Below are positions 7,817-15,904 of a stretch of 64,000 nucleotides of DNA, piece after piece. Source of the stretch: Gracilimonas sediminicola (GTDB lineage Bacteria > Bacteroidota > Rhodothermia > Balneolales > Balneolaceae); contig NZ_JANDBC010000002.1 of NCBI RefSeq assembly GCF_024320785.1, forward strand, positions 372,001 to 436,000, read 5' to 3'. The first letter of the stretch is position 1. Every line of letters begins with the position of its first letter. The position numbers were made by a program, and so were the translations under genes. Under the pieces are notes generated by a model. The model saw only the letters and a list, made by a program, of their open reading frames with translations, was not told the origin of the DNA and did no database searches.

Positions 7817-8767
7817 CTAAATAACTTCTCTGATCCTCGGTTTCTGATCCTTCACATTGTTTTTGTTGATCATTTCACCCAATAATCCGGTTGAGAAAAA
7901 CTGTACACCTACCACCATCAGCAAAATTCCGAGAAATAAGAGCGGACGATCACCAATACCCTGCCCATATACAAACTTTAGCAGCGCCATATACAGGTTG
8001 ATACCGCCGCCGGCTAAGAGTAACAACACCCCTACAGTTCCAAAAAAGTGCATGGGCTTTTGTAAGTATCGCTGCACAAAAGTAATCGTAATCAGGTCAA
8101 GAAATCCATTCATAAACCTGGACAGACCGAATTTGGTTTTGCCGTACTTGCGAGGGTGGTGCGTAACCACTTTCTCTGTAATCCGGGTGTATCCTTCCCG
8201 CTTTGCCAGCATGGGAATATATCTGTGCAGTTCTCCGTACAGATAGATATTCTTAACTACTTCAGCTCTGTACGCCTTGAGGCCGCAATTAAAATCATGC
8301 AATTCAATCCCGGCAACTTTACGGGTAACAAAATTGAAGAATTTGGACGGGATGGTTTTTGAAATAGGATCGTGGCGCTCTTTTTTCCAACCACTCACCA
8401 AATCATATCCGTCTTTAAGTATTTGTACCATCTCGGGTACTTCATTGGGATCATCCTGGAGATCAGCATCCATGGTTACAACATATTTTCCCTGTGCTTT
8501 CTCAAAGCCGGCCTGCAGGGCTACGCTCTTCCCATAATTATGGCTGAGTGCGATTCCATGAATGAAGTCTTTCTTGGCTCCCATTGTAAGAACTTGTTGC
8601 CATGATTTATCCGATGAGCCGTCATCAACAAAAATAATTTCATAGCTGTAATCAGCCGATAATGCCTTGCTAATTGCCTTTTCCAGTTCGGGTAATGATT
8701 CCTCCTCATTATAAACGGGAACCACGATACTTATGTCGATATTATTTTCTGATGGTGTATCTTCCAA
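7817..8767 (-). CDS. Membrane-anchored GT2 glycosyltransferase (DPM/GtrB-like)
   Basis: The 316-residue protein has a GT-A domain in residues 10-240: IVVPVYNEEESLPEL is the nucleotide-binding start, VDDGSSD follows, and MDADLQDDP is the metal-binding DxD region. Two hydrophobic helices at about residues 240-265 and 275-300 anchor it in the inner membrane. This layout matches enzymes that transfer a sugar from a nucleotide donor to polyprenyl phosphate (dolichol-phosphate mannosyltransferase, GtrB, ArnC). The donor cannot be determined. It is divergent from the MerR-type gene at 8848, with 80 bases between the starts. Confidence 0.85.
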   Translation of the reverse strand: MEDTPSENNIDISIVVPVYNEEESLPELEKAISKALSADYSYEIIFVDDGSSDKSWQQVLTMGAKKDFIHGIALSHNYGKSVALQAGFEKAQGKYVVTMDADLQDDPNEVPEMVQILKDGYDLVSGWKKERHDPISKTIPSKFFNFVTRKVAGIELHDFNCGLKAYRAEVVKNIYLYGELHRYIPMLAKREGYTRITEKVVTHHPRKYGKTKFGLSRFMNGFLDLITITFVQRYLQKPMHFFGTVGVLLLLAGGGINLYMALLKFVYGQGIGDRPLLFLGILLMVVGVQFFSTGLLGEMINKNNVKDQKPRIREVI

Positions 8768-8847
8768 AATGTATTCTTTTATATATGTTCAGAAATGGTT
8801 TACTTTCACGCCATTAAAAACGTTCTAAAATACACTTTCTGTCTGCT

Positions 8848-9168
8848 ATGAAAAAATTGTATTACTCGATGGGAGAAGTCAGTAAGCTAACCGGACTTGA
8901 GCCCCACGTATTACGAAACTGGGAAAAGACTTACACGGAGCTGAGCCCCAAGAAAAACAGCGCCGGAAACAGAGTGTATAAAGAGCAGGAACTTGCCCTC
9001 ATCTTCAAGATCAAAGAACTACTACACGACAAAAAATACAGTTCCGAAGGTGTGCAGGAAATTTTACGTGAAGGCGAAATCAAAGACGCCCCTCCCCTCA
9101 GTGCCGAAGCTCGTAAAGACCTGAATGAGATCAAGGTTTTTTTGAATGACTTACTGGAGAGATTGTAA
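8848..9168 (+). CDS. MerR-family transcriptional regulator
   Basis: The 106-residue protein begins with the MerR winged-helix DNA-binding domain: YYSMGEVSKLTGLEPHVLRNWE contains helix-turn-helix and the start of the wing, and SAGNRVYKEQELALIFKIKELL completes it. The Arg-x-Tyr and LRxWE features are typical. Only a short C-terminal segment follows, which is too small for a ligand-binding domain, as in the compact MerR proteins common in Bacteroidota. Its target is unknown. The divergent GT2 gene is a possible one because the starts are 80 bases apart. Downstream lies the heptamer array. Confidence 0.9.
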   Translation: MKKLYYSMGEVSKLTGLEPHVLRNWEKTYTELSPKKNSAGNRVYKEQELALIFKIKELLHDKKYSSEGVQEILREGEIKDAPPLSAEARKDLNEIKVFLNDLLERL

Positions 9169-9183
9169 TAGGGGTTAAATTTC

Positions 9184-9296
9184 AAGTTCCAAATTCCAAA
9201 TTCCAAGTCCCATTTCGTTAATCGTTAATCGTTAATCGTTGGTCACTGGTCACTGGTCATTGATCACTGATCACTGATCACTGATCACTGATCACA
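9184..9296. repeat. Heptanucleotide tandem repeat array of four motif families
   Basis: Sixteen 7-bp units occur in blocks: AAGTTCC/AAATTCC/AAATTCC/AAGTCCC (9184-9211), GTTAATC three times (9217-9237), GGTCACT/GGTCACT/GGTCATT (9241-9261), and GATCACT four times plus GATCACA (9262-9296). The last block enters the 3' end of the heme A synthase gene and encodes its final residues. The motifs change between blocks while the period stays at seven. Confidence 0.9.
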
Positions 9297-10216
9297 ACTT
9301 CCCCTCTTCTAAGTACCAAAATCATCAGAAACTGAGTACATACCATTACGGCTACGCCTACTAAGTGCAGAACCTGCAGCACTCTGGGCATTGCCAGGTA
9401 GTTGAGACCTATACCAATCAATACCTGCAGAAATACCAACACAACATTCAGGTCACCAAGCTTTTTAACCCATCCTTCCGCATTGTGTTTCTTCATCAGG
9501 TAAAACAGCCACCCTGCAGCCACTACCAGTAACCAGGAGAAACTTCGGTGAATGGGGAATACGCCTTCCATATTTTCAAGCCAGGTTCCACGGGGAGGAA
9601 CAACCGGTGCATTTTTTATTACATCGATGGCCTCACGAACCTGAGTTCCCAGTACCAGCTGGATCATAGTAAGCCCGAATAATACCCACAATGTCCAAAG
9701 TAATTTCTTTCGGAAGCCTTCCTCAATCCTGATCTTAAACAGGTCGCTGGTTGCCTCAAAGGTTGCATAAAGGAGCACCGTCACAATTACCATAGCTACA
9801 AGCATATGCGCGGTTATCAAGCCTTCATGCAGTCCGGTTCTAACTACTACTCCACCAAGCCATCCCTGGAATAAAACGAGCACAAAAGCGGCAATGGAAC
9901 TGTAAAAAACTGTTGGCTTTTCCTTTCTGTACCTGATGGAGAGTAAAAAGGTAGCCGTAATCAGCAAGCCAATCACAACTCCCACTAACCGGTTCACATA
10001 CTCAATCCAGGTCTTCCACACATTAAATTGGGATTCGTCAAAACCCGCCGGAAGGTCGGCTAAACTTGTGGGAGGTATCCACATACCAAAGCATTTAGGC
10101 CAGTCGGGACAACCCAATCCTGCCCCGGCAGCTCGCACAAGTCCACCCACTAAAATTAAGAATAAAGTAGCCGCAACGGTTGTTATGGCTGTTTTCTGAA
10201 AAGCGTTCAATTTCAT
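9278..10216 (-). CDS. ctaA: Heme A synthase (COX15/CtaA family)
   Basis: This inner-membrane enzyme oxidises the C8 methyl of heme O to the formyl of heme A for aa3-type oxidases. The 312 residues hold about eight membrane helices. His137, His223 and His284 lie in the expected helix positions (LITAHM, FPIHRSFSW, LQVLHLVG). C36 and C42 (GCPDWPKC) match the cysteine pair at the first periplasmic loop. In the first four-helix half the usual ExxHR motif reads E72-YV-N75-R, so the heme-ligand His is Asn. The last residues are encoded by the heptamer array, and the stop lies within it. The divergent ctaB gene at 10298 supplies the substrate. Confidence 0.9.
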   Translation of the reverse strand: MKLNAFQKTAITTVAATLFLILVGGLVRAAGAGLGCPDWPKCFGMWIPPTSLADLPAGFDESQFNVWKTWIEYVNRLVGVVIGLLITATFLLSIRYRKEKPTVFYSSIAAFVLVLFQGWLGGVVVRTGLHEGLITAHMLVAMVIVTVLLYATFEATSDLFKIRIEEGFRKKLLWTLWVLFGLTMIQLVLGTQVREAIDVIKNAPVVPPRGTWLENMEGVFPIHRSFSWLLVVAAGWLFYLMKKHNAEGWVKKLGDLNVVLVFLQVLIGIGLNYLAMPRVLQVLHLVGVAVMVCTQFLMILVLRRGEVVISDQ

Positions 10217-10297
10217 AGCTGAAATACTGTGAAGTATGAGGAATAATATTTAAATTTGGTGTCTGTAAACGTATTTATTTCGACCTATCAAATTTAC

Positions 10298-11203
10298 ATG
10301 AATTCAGCCGAAGATAACATTCTCATCAAGAGATCTTTTACGGATGTTATTACCGATTATTACCAACTCACCAAGCCGGGCATTACTATGTCGGTACTGG
10401 TTAGTATGCTGGTTGGTTATATCCTTGGCAGTGGAGCTAACATCAATTTTGTGACGCTCATTCACGCTTTGGTTGGTACTTATCTGATAGCAGCAGGAAC
10501 CGGGGCTCATAATCAATTTATTGAGCGTGCTTCCGACGGCCTGATGAAGCGGACTTCCAAACGACCTTTGCCCGATCGCCGCATTGACTCTAAAAGCGGA
10601 ATGATCTTTTCCCTGAGCCTCATTTTTTCAGGCTTATTGTACTTAATTCTCTTAGTTAACCCGGTGGCAGGTGCCGTATCCTTTGCAACCGCACTGATTT
10701 ACCTCGGCGTTTACACCCCTATGAAAAAAGTTTCCCCGATTAATATTGCTATCGGAGCAATCCCCGGGGCCCTGCCACCGGTTGGCGGATGGGCTGCAGC
10801 AACCGGTAATATTGCCGAGCCAGGCATGTGGCTGCTGTTTGGGATTATGTTTTTCTGGCAGGTTCCACACGTACTGTCCATTGCCTGGTTGTGCAAAGAT
10901 GACTACTCCAGCGCCGGATTAAAGATGTTGCCCCGCAAAGATGAAAAAGGCTATAAAACTGTTTTCTGGTCTTTGATTTGCGCCCTTTCCCTCTTCCCGG
11001 TCACGTTCGCTCTTTATCAGTTTGATATTTCCGGGATGATTTTTCTTGTGGCCGGGCTCATATTCGCATTAGGATTTCTTTTCTACACCATCAAGTTTGG
11101 GATGGATCGAACCAAGGCAAATGCCAAAAGGATGATGTTTGCATCCATTGCCTATCTCCCTCTTGTGTGGATTGCCGTTTTTGTGGACCGCTTTTTTGTT
11201 TAG
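10298..11203 (+). CDS. ctaB: Heme O synthase (protoheme IX farnesyltransferase)
   Basis: A UbiA-family membrane prenyltransferase that adds a farnesyl group to heme B to make heme O. I start at ATG 10298, giving 301 residues, the family's usual length; a TTG at 10256 would add 14 residues without homology. The first prenyl-binding motif region is AHNQFIERASDGLMKRTSKRPLP, broken here as N-x3-E-x3-D, followed by the conserved KR(T)-x-RPLP stretch. A second motif region is near LCKDDYSSAGLKMLP. About nine hydrophobic helices are seen. It is divergent from ctaA by 81 bases. TAAATTTG at 10251-10258 could be its -7 element, without a clear -33. Confidence 0.92.
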   Translation: MNSAEDNILIKRSFTDVITDYYQLTKPGITMSVLVSMLVGYILGSGANINFVTLIHALVGTYLIAAGTGAHNQFIERASDGLMKRTSKRPLPDRRIDSKSGMIFSLSLIFSGLLYLILLVNPVAGAVSFATALIYLGVYTPMKKVSPINIAIGAIPGALPPVGGWAAATGNIAEPGMWLLFGIMFFWQVPHVLSIAWLCKDDYSSAGLKMLPRKDEKGYKTVFWSLICALSLFPVTFALYQFDISGMIFLVAGLIFALGFLFYTIKFGMDRTKANAKRMMFASIAYLPLVWIAVFVDRFFV

Positions 11204-11212
11204 AGAAGCATA

Positions 11213-12175
11213 TCAGTTAATCTTTACTACCACATTTCCGGTTTTTTCTCCTGTTTCAACGTAATTATAAGCCTCTTTTACTTCATCCAGCTGATATATA
11301 CGATCAATCACCGGGTTGAATTTACCTTCTTCCATCAACCCTTTTATAAATTTAATGGACCCAGGTATATCTACGGGAACAGGAAACTTCACTTTTCTCC
11401 CACTTGAACCCGACGTTATCAGAGCCAATAACGGGTTCTGAATGTACGCCCCCAGCTCAGATGATAGGTAGGTTCCGTCAGACTTTAGAATTTGCTTGCA
11501 CCTGCCGAAAGAGCTTTTCCCTACCGCGTCGAAAATAAAATCAAACTGATCACCCAACAGAGTAAAATCTTCTTGGGTATAATCTACAACAGCATCTGCC
11601 CCTAAGGACTTCATCAGGTCTAAATTTTTCGTATTACCAACTGCTGTAACAGATACCCCCATACTATTCAGTAACTGCACCATTGCTGAACCAATAGCTC
11701 CGGTGGCACCATTTACCAATACTTTATCTCCTTCTGACAGCTCCACTTTATTTATAAAGTTATACGCATAATGTGCTCCTTCCATTGATGCAGCAGCCTT
11801 TTCATAGGAAATGCTCTTGGGCATTTTAGAAATATATCCATCTTCACTAATGACTAAATATTCAGCCTTTGACGCCAGTCCCAAATCACCAAACCCGAAT
11901 ACCTTATCACCTTTCTCAAAAGCTGTTACTTCTTTACCAGTAGCTTCAATCACCCCGGAAAAATCCGTTCCCGGAACCTTCATTTTAGGAGAGGTTAGTC
12001 CGTGAAAGAAACGCATGATAAAAGGCTTAGCTCTGAGAATTGCACAATCCGTTCTATTGACTGTTGATGCAAACACTTTAACCAAAACCTGCTTAGGCCC
12101 CGGAACAGGCTTTTCTATTTCTCTAACCTGGAGGATTTCCGGTCCCCCATACTGTTCATGCAAAATTGCTTTCAT
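11213..12175 (-). CDS. Zinc-independent MDR oxidoreductase (quinone oxidoreductase-like)
   Basis: The 320-residue protein has the two-domain medium-chain dehydrogenase layout: a GroES-like half (residues 1-120, with VPGTDFSGVIEATGKEV) and a Rossmann half with VNGATGAIGSAMVQL near 150-165 for NADPH binding. The catalytic zinc Cys/His set of alcohol dehydrogenases is absent, which points to the quinone oxidoreductase/enoyl reductase branch. The substrate is unknown. It is convergent with ctaB, the stops being only nine bases apart, and six bases downstream of the esterase stop region on the same strand, so it may be cotranscribed with the esterase. Confidence 0.85.
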   Translation of the reverse strand: MKAILHEQYGGPEILQVREIEKPVPGPKQVLVKVFASTVNRTDCAILRAKPFIMRFFHGLTSPKMKVPGTDFSGVIEATGKEVTAFEKGDKVFGFGDLGLASKAEYLVISEDGYISKMPKSISYEKAAASMEGAHYAYNFINKVELSEGDKVLVNGATGAIGSAMVQLLNSMGVSVTAVGNTKNLDLMKSLGADAVVDYTQEDFTLLGDQFDFIFDAVGKSSFGRCKQILKSDGTYLSSELGAYIQNPLLALITSGSSGRKVKFPVPVDIPGSIKFIKGLMEEGKFNPVIDRIYQLDEVKEAYNYVETGEKTGNVVVKIN

Positions 12176-12181
12176 TTCTAA

Positions 12182-13618
12182 TTATCTCGTTGAATATAAA
12201 AACCGCAACATGTCAGGGACTCGTTTTGCCCATGCCCGCTCGTTATGAGCCGCTCCTTCTTCGATAATAAAATGAAGGTTTTCGTCTGACCATCCCTTTT
12301 TTACCAAAATCTGCTGCAAAACTTCCGCACTTTCCACCGCGCCCTCTCCTTCTGCGGTTCCCATATCCAGCCAAATATGTTGATCGGTTGAGCCCTTTAA
12401 TTCGTCTACTTCATTGATGATCATTCTTCCATCCCACCAAACGGACGGAGAAACCACAAGCAGCTTGCTGAATACATCCGGGTATTCAAGTCCAAGGTAT
12501 AGCGTAATCAACCCACCCAGTGAAGAACCGCCCAGGGCGGTGAACTCTTTCCCCGGTTTTGTCCGGAAATTCTCATCAACAAATGGTTTCACTTTATTCA
12601 GGATAAACTCTCCATATACATCCCCTTTACCACCTATTGACGGCTTGCTTGCAATCAGTTTATAGCCCTGGCCTTCTGATGCTTCAAAGCTAAAGGTGAT
12701 CCCAGCCTGAGGAAGGTAAAAGCTATGTTCAGTTTTGGGGATCAGAGACTGCCAGGATTCCCCGCCCGGAATCATGGCATAGAGTGTGTCTGCTTTCGTT
12801 CTGAACCGGATGGTGTCTCCTTCTACCGTTTTAAAATCTCCGGAATAAACACCAGGAAGTGAGGATACTTCTGCAGGTGAAACTCGCTTCAGTTCATGTC
12901 TCCAAATTTGCTCGCTGGGGGTGTATTCATCAATGCGATCTTGCGTATTTCCAATCCCCACAATAATTACCGGGGCAATTTCGCCGGAGCCGATCAGCTC
13001 TTCAGCAGCTTCATCTACTTTCCATTCCTGCCCGATCTCAGAAGCATCAAACAGAGCCTGACCGTCATGCATATATAGCACCGGGTAACGCCGGTCACTT
13101 TCCTTATAGTTCGGAGGAAGGTAAATGTATAAATCCCTGGGCAGCAGATTTTCACTCTCAAAGTCTCTGATAATCTCAACATGCCCCGTTATGGTTACCG
13201 GCGCTTCGGGTGGCCGGTCTCCCCATGCTAACGCCACGCTGTTTTGCATTCCTTTATATATCATGACTTCATGATTACGCCCGGCCTGCCATCCTTCATC
13301 CGGGTTCTCCACTCCATCCACTTTTATTTTAAAGGAAACCAACAGACTATCAGTATTTAGTTTAAAGGGCACAGCTACTTCATAAACACCGTCTTTATTG
13401 GGGTCAGCAGCCTGATAGGTCGTTCCCCAGCTCAGCGGAGGCTGGTCTCCGCGAATGCCAACCTTTTCGGAACCCGGCTCGAACCAGCCTTCAGAAACAG
13501 GCCCGGTCATATCTATCGAGAAAAAAAGAGTATCAGCAGTTTGAGCAGAAGCACCGGTTGTGAAAATTAAACTGAATAGCAGTATCCTGAATTGAGCGTG
13601 AATAAGAAGATGGCGCAT
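12182..13618 (-). CDS. Secreted esterase (PF00756-like alpha/beta hydrolase)
   Basis: The 478-residue precursor starts with a signal peptide ending near ASAQ (residue 26). Residues of about 30-135 form a beta-rich domain (GWFEPGSEKVGIRGD, DGVYEVAVPF) similar in pattern to carbohydrate-binding modules fused to such esterases. The hydrolase follows, with YLPPNYKESDRRYPVLYMHDGQ at about 170-190, the nucleophile elbow GGSSLGG near residue 370, and a C-terminal His in AAHNERAW near 460. This is the esterase D/enterochelin-esterase fold. Residues of about 245-320 form an inserted segment. The substrate is unknown; a polysaccharide ester or a siderophore ester are options. The enzyme should act in the periplasm or outside. 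Confidence 0.8.
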   Translation of the reverse strand: MRHLLIHAQFRILLFSLIFTTGASAQTADTLFFSIDMTGPVSEGWFEPGSEKVGIRGDQPPLSWGTTYQAADPNKDGVYEVAVPFKLNTDSLLVSFKIKVDGVENPDEGWQAGRNHEVMIYKGMQNSVALAWGDRPPEAPVTITGHVEIIRDFESENLLPRDLYIYLPPNYKESDRRYPVLYMHDGQALFDASEIGQEWKVDEAAEELIGSGEIAPVIIVGIGNTQDRIDEYTPSEQIWRHELKRVSPAEVSSLPGVYSGDFKTVEGDTIRFRTKADTLYAMIPGGESWQSLIPKTEHSFYLPQAGITFSFEASEGQGYKLIASKPSIGGKGDVYGEFILNKVKPFVDENFRTKPGKEFTALGGSSLGGLITLYLGLEYPDVFSKLLVVSPSVWWDGRMIINEVDELKGSTDQHIWLDMGTAEGEGAVESAEVLQQILVKKGWSDENLHFIIEEGAAHNERAWAKRVPDMLRFLYSTR

Positions 13619-13731
13619 AAGTAGTTTTTACGGTAATGATTAATCAGCGGAGAATATACGGGATATATCAAAATGGGTTACCTATTTTTCCGACCCACAA
13701 CATCATAATCCTAAACTTTTATAAACATATA

Positions 13732-14087
13732 ATGGAACACGGATAACACCGATGTTACGGATGATCACTGTTTGAAGAATACAGAAAACACACTTTCATT
13801 CCGTGATTATCTGCTCAATCCCTTCATCCGCGTTCTATCCTCCTCCAACATCGCATGGAACACGGATAATACTGATGGTACGGATGATCACTGGTTGAAG
13901 AATACAGAAAACACACTTTCATTCCGCGATTATCTGCTCAATCCCTTCATCTGTGTTCTATCCTCCTCCAGCATCGCATGGAACACTGATAATACTGATG
14001 GTACGGATGGTCGCTTTTTCATGAATAACAAGAAAACAAACCTTTAATCAGCGGACATCAGCTAAATCCGCCTCATCCGTGTTCCAT
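13732..14087. repeat. 356-bp element with 13-bp terminal inverted repeats and 123-bp tandem units
   Basis: The left end ATGGAACACGGAT at 13732-13744 is an exact inverted copy of the right end at 14075-14087. Inside, a 123-bp unit beginning TGGAACAC starts at 13733, 13856 and 13979; the first two are near-identical full copies and the third breaks off after about 40 bases. Since 123 is a multiple of three, one plus-strand frame (13772-14047) stays open with a 41-residue repeat. The right end abuts the RDD gene: its last base is the first base of that gene's complemented stop codon. No transposase is encoded. Confidence 0.85.
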
Positions 14088-14833
14088 CACCCCTTTCCGT
14101 GAATGGCGTTGTAATCTTTAATGACGGTCTGCAGGAATTCATCTCCGCTCATTCCATGGTCTTCTACCCCTAAACGGTCTTCTATTTTCTTGCGGGTTTT
14201 TTGAAGCATAAGGAACCAGTTGTCATAGTCGTAATGAGAACGGGAGTCGAGCACTTCCCGGATAATGCGAATATCGTTATCTGTGAGTTCGGCAACCTGT
14301 TTAAACCGGGGCTCATAAGCATCCGCCACTTTCGAATAGAGCGTGTTATCCAGGTTCACTTTTTTTCGTTCTTTGATTACGCAGGTCTTACCCAGTATAT
14401 CCCCGATGCGCTGCCCCTTCCCATTCAGCAAAATAGCCACAAAAGCCAGAACGCCACTTGTCATTGAGATTTCCACAAGCCTGAACATCCAACGAACCAG
14501 ATACCCCCCAAGATTGGCACGCGTACCGTCAATTTTAACCACCCGGATTCCCACAATCTTTTTTCCCAGACTGTAGCCATTGGAAACCACTTCTGATACC
14601 AGATGATAGAGTATCAGCGGAAGAACGAGTACGATGTAAAGCACCCAAACGGAATCCTCAAAGCTTCCGGTTGAGGAGGGACCGATATCATTCATATACC
14701 CCCAGATCCAAATCACGACCAGGTAGTATATCCCGATAAAAAAGGCGTCCAGGAAAAAGGCCAGGATGCGCTCACCCACACCGGCCGGCTCATAACTGAG
14801 TTTTACATGTTGCGAGGTTTCAATACCTACCAT
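14087..14833 (-). CDS. RDD-family membrane protein
   Basis: The 248-residue protein has the RDD signature: E-R-ILAFFLD at about 22-30 gives the Arg and first Asp of the first helix, and IGDILGKTCV after the fourth helix gives the last Asp. Hydrophobic helices cover residues 24-50, 65-90 and 115-140. A soluble C-terminal part of about 90 residues (NDIRIIREVLDSR) follows the RDD domain. RDD proteins are small inner-membrane proteins, some proposed to move ions or compatible solutes, but function here is unknown. It is divergent from the SpoIIM gene by 117 bases and belongs to the MoxR/DUF58 cluster that follows. Confidence 0.88.
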   Translation of the reverse strand: MVGIETSQHVKLSYEPAGVGERILAFFLDAFFIGIYYLVVIWIWGYMNDIGPSSTGSFEDSVWVLYIVLVLPLILYHLVSEVVSNGYSLGKKIVGIRVVKIDGTRANLGGYLVRWMFRLVEISMTSGVLAFVAILLNGKGQRIGDILGKTCVIKERKKVNLDNTLYSKVADAYEPRFKQVAELTDNDIRIIREVLDSRSHYDYDNWFLMLQKTRKKIEDRLGVEDHGMSGDEFLQTVIKDYNAIHGKG

Positions 14834-14950
14834 AATGCTGATTTATTGGGATTTCTGTGGTTTCGTATTGGTTTTGATTTGTTATCTTCTTGCACACAAA
14901 CGAGCGCCAAGTTAGGCTCATGTATGTTAAAACGAAAGTGAATTTACTGA

Positions 14951-15904
14951 ATGAGAGAAGTTGCCTTTTTACGGAAGAATGCAGACAAATGGAAGGAGTT
15001 TGAAAGTCTGCTTAAGGATAAATCTCAGGATGACCCCGACAAACTCGCCGATCTCTATATCGAGCTAAGTGCCGACCTGGCTTATGCACAGGCAAATTAC
15101 CCCGGCAGTAAAACCGAAGAGTACCTGAATCAGCTTTCGGTGGCCGTACATGATGAAATCTATCGCTCCAAAAAAGAAGAGACCAACCGCCTCATCACCT
15201 TTTGGACGCGGGAACTGCCCGGGCTTTTCGCGACCAAACAGAAAGAATTACTCTACAGCTTTATCGTATTTACGGTAGCTATTGGCATCGGTGTTTTATC
15301 CTCAATGAATGATCCTTCGTTCGTTCGCTACATTATGGGAGATGCCTACGTGAACATGACCATCAGCAATATTGACCGAGGAGACCCGCTGGCTGTTTAT
15401 AAAGAAGCTGAAGAGATGAATATGTTTTTTGCCATCACTGTAAACAATGTCCGCGTTTCTTTTTATGCCTTTGCAAGCGGTTTACTTACCTCGCTGGGAG
15501 TTGGAATGGTGCTGCTCAACAATGGAGTGATGGTAGGCGCTTTTATCCACTTTTTTGCCAAATACGGGCTGGTGGCCGAAGCTCTTCGGGTTATTTTCAT
15601 TCATGGCACACTGGAACTTTCAGCTATTGTAATTGCAGGTGCTGCCGGTTTCGTGGTCGGCAACGGCTTTCTTTTCCCCGGTACCCGTTCCCGTAAACAT
15701 TCCTTTATAAAAGCCGGACGTGAGGGGCTGAAAATGATTATTGGCCTGGTCCCTGTATTTGTAGCTGCCGGATTGCTGGAATCGTTTGTAACCCGCTATA
15801 CCGAAATGCCTATCTGGTTGAGCTTATTCATAATTTTGAGTTCCTTGGCTTTCATTCTCTGGTACTTTGTTTATTTACCCATCACTCTAAAAAAGAAACA
15901 ATGA
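14951..15904 (+). CDS. SpoIIM-family (stage II sporulation protein M-like) membrane protein
   Basis: The 317-residue protein starts with a soluble helical segment (residues 1-95, with LSADLAYAQANYP, typical of the family) and has about five membrane helices from residue 100. NMFFAITVNNVRVSFYAFASGLL and HGTLELSAIVIAGAAG match the conserved SpoIIM helices. SpoIIM works with a peptidoglycan hydrolase complex in Bacillus, but this organism shows no sign of sporulation, and the family is widespread beside MoxR/DUF58 genes. Its stop overlaps the next gene's start by four bases (ATGA), indicating coupled translation through the operon. Confidence 0.88.
   Translation: MREVAFLRKNADKWKEFESLLKDKSQDDPDKLADLYIELSADLAYAQANYPGSKTEEYLNQLSVAVHDEIYRSKKEETNRLITFWTRELPGLFATKQKELLYSFIVFTVAIGIGVLSSMNDPSFVRYIMGDAYVNMTISNIDRGDPLAVYKEAEEMNMFFAITVNNVRVSFYAFASGLLTSLGVGMVLLNNGVMVGAFIHFFAKYGLVAEALRVIFIHGTLELSAIVIAGAAGFVVGNGFLFPGTRSRKHSFIKAGREGLKMIIGLVPVFVAAGLLESFVTRYTEMPIWLSLFIILSSLAFILWYFVYLPITLKKKQ

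Noticed and set aside
9184-9296. CRISPR array
   Set aside because: Units are 7 bp without spacers, and no cas genes are near.
13772-14047. 91-codon plus-strand frame with a 41-residue repeat
   Set aside because: It follows exactly from the 123-bp tandem repeat, lacks a ribosome binding site and has no domain pattern; treated as part of the repeat element.
13732-14087. CRISPR or leader-type repeat
   Set aside because: The 123-bp units are adjacent without unique spacers and have terminal inverted repeats instead.
14951-15904. Evidence of sporulation from the SpoIIM-like protein
   Set aside because: The family is widespread in non-sporulating bacteria, and no other sporulation genes occur here.
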